The notes under the pieces are model-generated. The model saw only the letters and a list, made by a program, of their open reading frames with translations. It was not told the origin of the DNA and ran no database searches. Source: an uncultured Porphyromonadaceae bacterium (GTDB lineage: Bacteria > Bacteroidota > Bacteroidia > Bacteroidales > Muribaculaceae). From it: 5,841 nucleotides of DNA. A program made the translations under genes and the position numbers. The stretch lies in NCBI GenBank assembly GCA_947175455.1, contig CAMWMW010000131.1, positions 1 through 5,841 on the forward strand. Direction: 5' to 3'. Position 1 is the stretch's first letter. Each line of letters opens with the position of its first letter. Shown piece by piece: positions 1-5,841 of the stretch.

Positions 1-1874
1 GGCGAGCCGAGGTCATTGAAAAGATATGCTACCTGATGACAAGGCTCGTTGCCGTGCCAATAACGCAGCTGACTGAACATTGAATCAAGCTTCGCTTCCG
101 CCCTCTTCCTGCCTCCCAGCACAGAGAACAACCCCTTGGTATCGTGAGGCACATACCAAGTGTAATGGCAAGGGGCGCCTTCGGTGATAGCGGGGTTGAA
201 TGTGAAAGGATCGGTTCCGGAGACAAACCTGCCGTCGGCATGACGACCGTTGGCGTAACCAAGCACCGGGTCAATCACGTTCTTCCAGTTGCCGGAGCGG
301 CGCAGCAGAATCTTTTCGTCATCTTTTTCGCCTAACAACGATGCGATGCGGGACAGGGCGAAATCATCGAAGGCATATTCGAGTGTCCTTGATGTCTGTT
401 CCCGCTGATGGAACGCCTCCTTGACTCCATCCTCCACCGGTATGTATCCGTAACGCATATAGCTTTCAAGCGCGCGCCGTCCCATGCCGTCGGCATATTC
501 CTCTTTTGTTGCCGGCGACTCGAAAGCATTTCTGCGCAACAGGGCATAGGCGGAACGGAGGTCAAAATTCGCGACACCCTTGACTGCCGCATCGGCAATA
601 GCCACCGCGCAGTGGTCGCCGATCATGGCGGCAGTGTAACTTCCCCAGCACGGGAATATGGGCATCCATCCTCCCTGCTCACCTTTGGAGACGAGGCTCC
701 CCATCATTTCTCCGCTCAGACGCGGTTCTATGAGGGTAAGCAGCGGGTGCAGAGCTCTGTAGGTATCCCACATGCTGAAATCGTCATAATAATTGCCCGA
801 GTCCACCTTCATTATCTCTTTACCTCCGGCAAAACGGGGATAAGAACCGTCGACATCATTGATCACACGGGGCAAAAGAGAGCATCTGTAAAGAGACCCG
901 TAGAATTTGGCACGGTTATCGGGAGACCCTCCCTCGACTTTTATGCGCCCGAAACGTTCGTTCCACAATGCCGCAGACCGCTCGCGCACCCGGTCGAAAT
1001 CAAGTTGCGCCATTTCGGCATCCAGATTGTCAGAGGCAGCCTTCATTGATGTGAACGAGCTGCCTGCCTTCACCACTACCGGGGTGTCCTTGCGTGCCTT
1101 GAAAGAGACATATGCGCCTATGCCTGTCTTGGAGGATGCCGAATAATTACCCGGACATACGGTGTCGTTACGGAATGTCCCCGCATCCACAATCTCCAGA
1201 TCCTGCGGCAGACGCACCACAAACCAGCCGGAGAAACCAGCCGGCTCGCCCCATCCCTGATATATCCGGTGAACGGGATTATGTCCGCGTATCTCGCGTT
1301 TCTCCATGTCAATCTCGATGCTCCCCTCTCCCTCATCGGAATTGGGATTGACAACGATGTGTCCTATCCCGTCACTCCCGTAGGTAAAACGGAAAATACC
1401 GGAGCGTGAGAGTCCGGTCATTTCCGTCTTAAGGCACTCGTCGGGGAGATAGACCGAATAATAATCGGGGCGTGCAGTCTCCGAGACATGATCCATGCGC
1501 GTGGCACGCCCTGCGGGTGAAGTGCGCAGTCTTCCGGACATGGCATGAAGGGTCATCGAGCCGTAGTCCTGCGTGCAACCGCCCACAATCCAGTGACTGT
1601 TGCGGAAACCCTGAAGTTTAGAATCCGAGAAATAATAGGGCGCTATACATTTCTGTTCCGTATCGCGGGTCTGCGGAGTCCAGAGGTTCATGCCATGGGG
1701 CACACCGACCGAAGGCAATGTCTGACCATGCTCCTCCGAACCTTTCCCGAACAGACCGGCGGTTTTTGTCACCGCCACGTCTGTCCCCACTCTCGTATCG
1801 ACTATATCCAATGGCTGCTGCGCGACGGCAATGCCGCACGCCATCATCAGTCCCGTAAATATAAGATGTTTCAT
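1..1874 (-). CDS. GH92 family exo-alpha-mannosidase (3' partial)
   Basis: I translated this frame codon by codon: it is open from the ATG at 1874 through the left edge, giving 624 complete codons and no stop. GH92 enzymes are Ca2+-dependent, inverting exo-alpha-mannosidases of about 720-780 residues, so roughly 100-150 C-terminal residues are missing, including the GN(D/E)D-type aspartate motif thought to supply the general base. Residues 1-18 form a Sec signal peptide (MKHLIFTG..., cleavage after AVA before Q19); the MMAC at 10-13 is a poor lipobox. Residues about 20-290 are the N-terminal beta-sandwich, with GQTLPSVGVPHGM (50-62) and GFRNSHW...TQDYGS. Residues about 300-624 are the helical-barrel region, with W369-D370-T-Y-R, CWGSY (409-413), TLE499YAFDD, TE565GAPCHYTWYVPHD and HGNE610PCH, all recognisable GH92 signatures. 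Likely periplasmic. Odd: the motif usually EGNAWQYTW reads EGAPCHYTW, so this is a divergent member and linkage specificity (alpha-1,2/1,3/1,4/1,6) is unclear. It overlaps the preceding gene by 4 bp, implying co-expression. Confidence 0.93.
   Translation of the reverse strand, partial: MKHLIFTGLMMACGIAVAQQPLDIVDTRVGTDVAVTKTAGLFGKGSEEHGQTLPSVGVPHGMNLWTPQTRDTEQKCIAPYYFSDSKLQGFRNSHWIVGGCTQDYGSMTLHAMSGRLRTSPAGRATRMDHVSETARPDYYSVYLPDECLKTEMTGLSRSGIFRFTYGSDGIGHIVVNPNSDEGEGSIEIDMEKREIRGHNPVHRIYQGWGEPAGFSGWFVVRLPQDLEIVDAGTFRNDTVCPGNYSASSKTGIGAYVSFKARKDTPVVVKAGSSFTSMKAASDNLDAEMAQLDFDRVRERSAALWNERFGRIKVEGGSPDNRAKFYGSLYRCSLLPRVINDVDGSYPRFAGGKEIMKVDSGNYYDDFSMWDTYRALHPLLTLIEPRLSGEMMGSLVSKGEQGGWMPIFPCWGSYTAAMIGDHCAVAIADAAVKGVANFDLRSAYALLRRNAFESPATKEEYADGMGRRALESYMRYGYIPVEDGVKEAFHQREQTSRTLEYAFDDFALSRIASLLGEKDDEKILLRRSGNWKNVIDPVLGYANGRHADGRFVSGTDPFTFNPAITEGAPCHYTWYVPHDTKGLFSVLGGRKRAEAKLDSMFSQLRYWHGNEPCHQVAYLFNDLGS
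1871..1874 (-). promoter_or_regulatory. ATGA start/stop overlap (translational coupling site)
   Basis: On the minus strand the four bases read ATGA. The TGA stop of the multidomain protein occupies 1873-1871 and the ATG of the GH92 gene occupies 1874-1872. The upstream coding sequence (ACAGACAAA just before the ATG) has no Shine-Dalgarno motif, so the GH92 gene is probably translated by ribosomes that terminate and reinitiate here. The signal peptide that begins exactly at this ATG confirms the start. Confidence 0.85.
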
Positions 1875-4609
1875 TTTGTCTGTTTTCGTGTGGATACCGT
1901 ACCGTCGGAGAAGAAAGTACGCACTATAGTGATTCCCGATTCCGCAGGCGCCGCAATGCGGATGCCCTGCGGCGTGTAGTATTCGACAGCCACAATCATC
2001 TTTTCAGCATTGGAAATTTCTCCGACTCCCGACCCATCCGATGCTATTTCAGCGATTTCGCCTGGAGTCAAGGCTTTATTATATACTCTCAAATCTCTTA
2101 TGCGACCTTTGAAATAAGAATTGCCGAGTTTCTGTCCGCGGCAAAGATAGTTCAAGACACGATGACCGGGCACAAAACCCCGCAATCCCGGTTCGCCTGC
2201 AGCCTCTCCGTCTACATACAAGCTTACGGCTCCATCTTCAAGGACTATTGCCACATTGACCTCAACACTTTGCCCTGCGGCAGGAGCTGTGATTTCCGAC
2301 ACCTCTCCGTTTCTGACTCCTCGCAGCACAATGGATCCGTTATCATTCAGACTCAAAGTCATGTGCTCATCCTCTCCACTGCCCGTGCTGAACAGAGACA
2401 GATTATTAAGTGATGACTGCAAAGTCGCGTTCATCATTACAGTGAACTCATCGTTTTCCAGCAAAGAATATGGCAATTGTCCGTACTGTTGACCTCTGAG
2501 ATACCAGGAATCGTACATTATACTGATATTTGATTCAGATTTTACAGAAAAACCGTTTTCACACTCATCTGCCGAATCCTTTGCAAACGGGAAATGCGCG
2601 ACAAGTCCTTTTTCTCCGGAGACACCCCCTTCTACAGCCGCAGAAGCCACCGACCTGTTGCCGGAGGCATCCATTGCGAACACCTTATAACTGCATCCCT
2701 TTTCTGTCACTGTATTGTCAAGGAAAGAGGGCGATGTCAATCCTCTCGCGATCGTATTATACACATCACTCCCCTTTCCGGCACGCAACACGGCATATGT
2801 CACATCACCGCTGTCTGCCACAGGTTCCCACTCAAGAAGAGCCGATGCCGAACGGGGTGTGACTTTCAGTCCGGCAGGTGCGGCGGGAGCGTCAAATTCA
2901 AGTGGAGCACCTGCCGGCAGAAGTCTCCACATCTGCGAAGCATTTTCCGCACGTTCTTTCTGCACCAGGGTTCCCCCTTCTCCGCCAGCGCATTCAAGAT
3001 ACAAGGCACTGTGTTTGTTCCGGATATGGAACCATCCGTCACCGTCATATTCAAAAGCCCACTGCTGATTGGCGCCGTCGCCCGGAGCATAGCAGATCAT
3101 CATCCCGTCTGCGTCAAGGCTGTAATTCAGATCGTCGATTCTCTGTCCGTCAGTAGAATTGGCAATCCAGAAATAGCTGAAGTCACCCCCCTTGTCATAA
3201 GGCAGCGGAGTCACGTTCCAGAGCTGATGCGAGGCACCGGCATACGACTGCTGTTCAAGCGGTGTCATATTGGCGGTATTGCCGCCTCTCGCGCCCAAGG
3301 CAAGACGACTTCCCTTGTTCACAATGGCGTACTCGCCATTGACTACCGGGCGCACGTCGTCACCGGTCTCGATAGCCACGACTGTCTCCGCATTGCGCTG
3401 AAGCGCTGTCTGATAGGCTCCGTCGGGATCACCGGGAAGGTCGACAGTGTATTCCCTCAGCGGACCATGACCGTCAATAAACACATCGCCGTCCAATGAC
3501 ACAAACTTATATGACGAAGGTTTAGCCTGACGTTCCGAGCATCCGAGGAAACCCTGCAGCTTCCCGTCGGGAGCGCGATAGACGGAAGCCGCCGACCATG
3601 CGTCGCGGTTTTCCGCATACCCGAGTCTCTCGCCGAAACTCGCTTTCATGAACTCTCCACGCGCCTGCTCCGCGGTGCCCCACCAGATTCCGGTCTGCAT
3701 GCCGTATTCCACACCGACCATAGCCTCCATCACATTGTGAAGCTCATCGGCTGTGGCATGGCGTCCGTCTTCACGGACTTTGGTGAAAAAACCGGCGTAT
3801 GTGTCAAAGCTTCCCGCGAGCTGATGGGTATTCCCCTCGTCAAGAAATTCCTTGTTGTGCTCATACCATTTCATCGCCTCATCGTTGTTGAGGGTGTTTC
3901 CGCCGCTTATGCGGATATTCTCGAAACGGGGATAACGGGTGAAATCCTTCAGATTTTTTGAGATCTCATAGAATAGGTCTATCGGTGTGCCGTTGAGTTC
4001 GAGATCCGGCTCGTTCAGCGGAGAGGCGGTAATCACCTTATAACCCTTTGCCTCGACAGCGGCAGCCGTAGCATCAATCAGATCCGCCCATTTCGGTCCT
4101 TGCTCAACCACATTGCCGATGTATTCTTTCGGCGACCACCACGGATCTTCCGGATTTTCATATTTCCAGCCGCCATAGATTTCCTTTATCGTCGGATCTC
4201 CTCCGTCAAGATTGAGGACGATATCCACTTTCTTGCCTATGAGACCGACGGTCTCCATACGGGCATCCAGATTCTTTTGCAGCGACTGTGGAAGCACCCC
4301 CTTCTCGGTTATCTCCGCCCACGGCTGAAAAGAGACACGCGCACACGAGATTGTGCCGGGCGTTGCGAAGCGCACGCCGCGAAGCATATTGTCACGGCTG
4401 TTCCAGGCGGTGTCGAATCCCCAGAGAATGGGGAGGCTGACACCTTGTGCCGACGGATTGAAAAACACAGAATAATCTGTAGCCCCAGGTATGGGATATG
4501 CCTTCCACGCAGACTGGATATCCACAGCTTTCGGCTGCGCGAGAAGAGGCATGCCGGAAAGCATTCCGCCCGCCATCAAAGCGGTTGCAATCAATTTGTT
4601 CGATTTCAT
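1871..4609 (-). CDS. Secreted multidomain protein: putative clan GH-A hydrolase + ricin-type lectin + FN3 + LamG
   Basis: A complete 912-residue protein. Residues 1-24 form a Sec signal peptide (MKSNK, hydrophobic core, cleavage after LLA before Q25). Residues about 35-400 look like a clan GH-A (beta/alpha)8 barrel: strand-like LPILWGFDTAW (59-69), SCARVSFQPW, VDIVLNLDGG, then ITASPLNEP, where E200 of N199-E200-P201 is the likely acid/base. ADELHN (E289) or VGVEYG (E301) would supply the nucleophile, followed by GIWWG (307-311). Residues about 423-565 are a ricin B-like beta-trefoil with three QxW motifs (QLW 462, QQW 515, QMW 559), normally a sugar-binding module. Residues about 572-660 are FN3-like. 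Residues about 667-857 are LamG/concanavalin-like, with the typical ending FKGRIRDLRVYNKALTPGEI. Residues about 872-908 resemble a Bacteroidota C-terminal sorting domain. Inferred role: extracellular or surface hydrolase held on polysaccharide by its lectin-like modules. I do not recognise the GH family; a GH30- or GH39-like enzyme or a catalytically dead binding protein are alternatives. It lies between GH28-like and GH92 genes and overlaps the latter by 4 bp. Confidence 0.85.
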   Translation of the reverse strand: MKSNKLIATALMAGGMLSGMPLLAQPKAVDIQSAWKAYPIPGATDYSVFFNPSAQGVSLPILWGFDTAWNSRDNMLRGVRFATPGTISCARVSFQPWAEITEKGVLPQSLQKNLDARMETVGLIGKKVDIVLNLDGGDPTIKEIYGGWKYENPEDPWWSPKEYIGNVVEQGPKWADLIDATAAAVEAKGYKVITASPLNEPDLELNGTPIDLFYEISKNLKDFTRYPRFENIRISGGNTLNNDEAMKWYEHNKEFLDEGNTHQLAGSFDTYAGFFTKVREDGRHATADELHNVMEAMVGVEYGMQTGIWWGTAEQARGEFMKASFGERLGYAENRDAWSAASVYRAPDGKLQGFLGCSERQAKPSSYKFVSLDGDVFIDGHGPLREYTVDLPGDPDGAYQTALQRNAETVVAIETGDDVRPVVNGEYAIVNKGSRLALGARGGNTANMTPLEQQSYAGASHQLWNVTPLPYDKGGDFSYFWIANSTDGQRIDDLNYSLDADGMMICYAPGDGANQQWAFEYDGDGWFHIRNKHSALYLECAGGEGGTLVQKERAENASQMWRLLPAGAPLEFDAPAAPAGLKVTPRSASALLEWEPVADSGDVTYAVLRAGKGSDVYNTIARGLTSPSFLDNTVTEKGCSYKVFAMDASGNRSVASAAVEGGVSGEKGLVAHFPFAKDSADECENGFSVKSESNISIMYDSWYLRGQQYGQLPYSLLENDEFTVMMNATLQSSLNNLSLFSTGSGEDEHMTLSLNDNGSIVLRGVRNGEVSEITAPAAGQSVEVNVAIVLEDGAVSLYVDGEAAGEPGLRGFVPGHRVLNYLCRGQKLGNSYFKGRIRDLRVYNKALTPGEIAEIASDGSGVGEISNAEKMIVAVEYYTPQGIRIAAPAESGITIVRTFFSDGTVSTRKQTK

Positions 4610-4653
4610 TTTTTCAAGGTTAACGAAAGAGTATAAAAATATTTTCTATGGAT
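4610..4653 (-). other. Short AT-rich intergenic spacer within the putative operon
   Basis: These 44 bp separate the GH28-like stop codon from the ATG of the multidomain protein. On the coding strand the stretch is AT-rich, with a 10-bp all-A/T palindrome (AAAATATTTT, 4636-4645), and ends in an A run directly before the ATG. There is no purine-rich Shine-Dalgarno motif, as expected for Bacteroidota, where A-rich leaders serve translation initiation. I find no convincing Bacteroides-type promoter (TTTG near -33 with TAnnTTTG near -7) and no GC-rich hairpin followed by a T run. The simplest reading is transcriptional read-through between the two genes. Confidence 0.6.
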
Positions 4654-5841
4654 TTACCAGACATCATTGGCGGGTGACACCCGGATGTCGGTACAGTTCA
4701 CGAAATTGGTCGGTGCGGCATATCCGGGAAAGTCTCCGGCTGTAACCTTAAAATCACGCACCGTCACCCCGGAGGCATTCTCTGCGAAGATGCCGAAGAC
4801 ATCACTCTTGACGAAACCCTCCCCTTCACAGGGACGGCGGTCATATACCCCACCCTTGAAATCGGTCTGCTTCTTCAGCGTAAGATCCACATTCGACAAT
4901 AGAATATCCGAGACCTTGCCGGGGGTGTCACAACCGATGAAGATACCGTTCTCTGAAGTGGACGCTATGTTTATGAAGCGTATGTTCCGCACCTCACCGC
5001 AGGCACCCTTGGTGGCGCCTTTCGGGAAACGCCAGCCTGCATCCTTATGGTTGCCTCTGGCACGTGGATATGACGTCACGTAAATAGGTTCGGACTTACC
5101 CCACCAAACGTCGGAAAACAGTTTGCAGTCGACAATCATGTTGGAGAATGTCACATCCTCCACCGTACCCTCGTCGCGGTTCTGGATGCCGATTCCGCGA
5201 TTCGACTCCGTGATAATGCAGTTGTCGAAAAGCACACGCGCTATGCGGTCCATATTCTCCGAACCGATCTTGACCGCGCATGAGCGCGAGGTCATGATGC
5301 AGTTGGTCACAACAACATCCTCACACGGACCGTATTCCTCGAACTCCCTCCGGTTCTTAAGACATATGCAGTCATCGCCGCTCTCTATGAAACAGTTGGA
5401 GATCCGCACCTTGCGCGAATGGTCTATATCTATGCCGTCGCCGTTGCGCACTTTCAGGTTATTAAGCAGCGAGATATCGGAAATAGCCACATCATAACAG
5501 CCCACAAGATGCACTGTCCAATATGCGGAGTTGGCTATGGTCACATCAGAAATCCTGACATTACGCGCATTTATCAGAGTAAGCACATGCGGACGCGGAT
5601 CGAAAGTGGTGACAGGCTTAAGCTCGAAAGAGTCGTCAAGCTCCGCACCCATGAAAGCCACGGCATTGCCGTCTATCCTGCCCGTTCCTGAGATTGTGAA
5701 ATTCTTTATATCCTTGCCAGACAACCACATCATACCCTCCCCCTCGTTTGCACCGAACGCACTCTCGTTGTAAATGCTCTCGTTCGGATTGGCGAGCAAT
5801 ACGGAATTTGGACGCAGATGCAGATTGACATTCGACCGCAT
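4654..5841 (-). CDS. GH28-type right-handed beta-helix glycoside hydrolase (5' partial)
   Basis: Seen: 395 codons to a TAA at 4656-4654, made of short repeating beta-strand coils with Asn/Cys/Gly ladders (ISDVTIANS, ISNCFIES, VVVTNCIMTS, VLFDNCIITE, VTFSNMIVD), the pattern of a pectinase-type parallel beta-helix. The motifs N133-G-D135-G-I-D-I and S-G155-D156-D157-C match the GH28 NxD and GDD catalytic aspartates (numbering from the first visible Met). The opening SNVNLHL..NSVLLA is the usual GH28 segment that follows a signal peptide and the first helix turns. The Met at 5841 is therefore probably internal, and roughly 60-120 N-terminal residues lie off the window. Family knowledge: GH28 enzymes are inverting hydrolases of polygalacturonan, xylogalacturonan or rhamnogalacturonan. 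Odd: the GHG histidine position reads SRSCAVKIGSE and the RIK position reads RGIGIQ, so it is not a canonical polygalacturonase. It is first in the visible operon, 44 bp before the next gene, and has no C-terminal sorting module. Fold and family are fairly sure; the substrate is not. Confidence 0.88.
   Translation of the reverse strand: MRSNVNLHLRPNSVLLANPNESIYNESAFGANEGEGMMWLSGKDIKNFTISGTGRIDGNAVAFMGAELDDSFELKPVTTFDPRPHVLTLINARNVRISDVTIANSAYWTVHLVGCYDVAISDISLLNNLKVRNGDGIDIDHSRKVRISNCFIESGDDCICLKNRREFEEYGPCEDVVVTNCIMTSRSCAVKIGSENMDRIARVLFDNCIITESNRGIGIQNRDEGTVEDVTFSNMIVDCKLFSDVWWGKSEPIYVTSYPRARGNHKDAGWRFPKGATKGACGEVRNIRFINIASTSENGIFIGCDTPGKVSDILLSNVDLTLKKQTDFKGGVYDRRPCEGEGFVKSDVFGIFAENASGVTVRDFKVTAGDFPGYAAPTNFVNCTDIRVSPANDVW

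Larger units (their letters stand above)
1..5841 (-). other. Putative CAZyme operon (part of a larger polysaccharide-degradation locus)
   Basis: Three consecutive minus-strand genes for carbohydrate-active proteins are spaced by 44 bp and then overlap by 4 bp, with no terminator-like hairpin or convincing promoter between them. Both visible N termini carry Sec signal peptides, so the products act outside the cytoplasm. This arrangement is typical of the enzyme portion of Bacteroidota polysaccharide utilization loci, but SusC, SusD and a HTCS, ECF-sigma or other regulator would have to lie outside the window. Co-transcription is inferred from spacing alone. Confidence 0.65.

Noticed and set aside
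408..1049. Plus-strand open frame (213 codons) antisense to the GH92 gene
   Set aside because: The minus-strand frame carries GH92 motifs throughout the same interval; the plus frame shows no recognisable family and is best read as a shadow.
1835..1874. Lipoprotein signal (MMAC, residues 10-13) in the GH92 protein
   Set aside because: Met at -3 and -2 of the cysteine is a weak lipobox and the hydrophobic stretch before it is short; the AVA/Q cleavage site at residues 16-19 fits an ordinary Sec signal peptide better, though anchoring is not fully excluded.
2594..3499. Long plus-strand open frame (301 codons) antisense to the multidomain protein
   Set aside because: It lies fully inside the well-supported minus-strand gene, has no domain-like sequence or signal peptide, and is rich in Arg, His, Ser and Cys in the way antisense frames of moderately GC-rich genes usually are.
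4100..4636. Plus-strand open frame (178 codons) over the start of the multidomain protein and the intergenic gap
   Set aside because: It is antisense to the signal peptide and GH-A-like domain, has no domain-like pattern, and no promoter or leader is visible for it.
4636..4645. 10-bp A/T-only palindrome in the intergenic gap, considered as a terminator or operator
   Set aside because: It contains no G or C for a stable hairpin, has no loop and no following T run distinct from general AT-richness. Such palindromes are common by chance in AT-rich spacers.
4610..4653. Possible Bacteroides-type -7 element (TACTCTTTCG on the minus strand)
   Set aside because: The spacing between TA and TTT is wrong and there is no TTTG near -33; the match is too poor to call a promoter.
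5839..5841. Start codon of the GH28-like gene at the right edge
   Set aside because: The ATG coincides with the window edge and is followed directly by mid-helix sequence (SNVNLHL), with no signal peptide, so it is most likely an internal methionine.

Overview
The window looks like part of a carbohydrate-degradation gene cluster from a Bacteroidota bacterium, most likely order Bacteroidales. The evidence is threefold. The gene set is CAZyme-like, with Sec signal peptides. Translation starts lack Shine-Dalgarno motifs and are preceded by A-rich stretches. One protein ends in a module resembling the Bacteroidota C-terminal sorting domain (YYTPQG...GITIVRTFFSDGT). A gut family such as Muribaculaceae or a Prevotella/Bacteroides relative is plausible, but that is an impression from protein style and cannot be fixed from this sequence.

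All three genes lie on the minus strand, so transcription runs from high to low coordinates, and almost every base is coding. From the upstream end: (1) 5841-4654 is a glycoside hydrolase family 28-type right-handed beta-helix protein whose 5' end lies beyond the window. (2) After a 44-bp AT-rich gap, 4609-1871 encodes a secreted 912-residue multidomain protein. It has a putative clan GH-A (beta/alpha)8 catalytic domain, a ricin-type beta-trefoil lectin domain with three QxW motifs, an FN3 domain, a LamG/concanavalin-like domain and a sorting-domain-like C terminus. (3) With a 4-bp ATGA start/stop overlap, 1874-1 encodes a GH92-type exo-alpha-mannosidase. It reads open through the left edge, so its C terminus is missing (624 complete codons visible).

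The tight spacing suggests one operon. The inferred job is stepwise breakdown of a complex polysaccharide or glycoprotein glycan. The GH28-like protein would act on a uronic-acid-containing or rhamnogalacturonan-like linkage. The lectin-bearing GH-A protein would act on the bound polymer, and the GH92 enzyme would remove alpha-mannosyl residues. No SusC/SusD pair, regulator or transporter is in view, so membership of a polysaccharide utilization locus is inferred. The most interesting points are the GH-A-like enzyme that I cannot place in a known family, the GH28-like protein without the canonical GHG and RIK motifs, and the unusual GH28 + GH-A + GH92 combination.

There are no RNA genes, mobile elements, CRISPR arrays or notable repeats that I can see. 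No gene-free stretch exceeds 44 bp.
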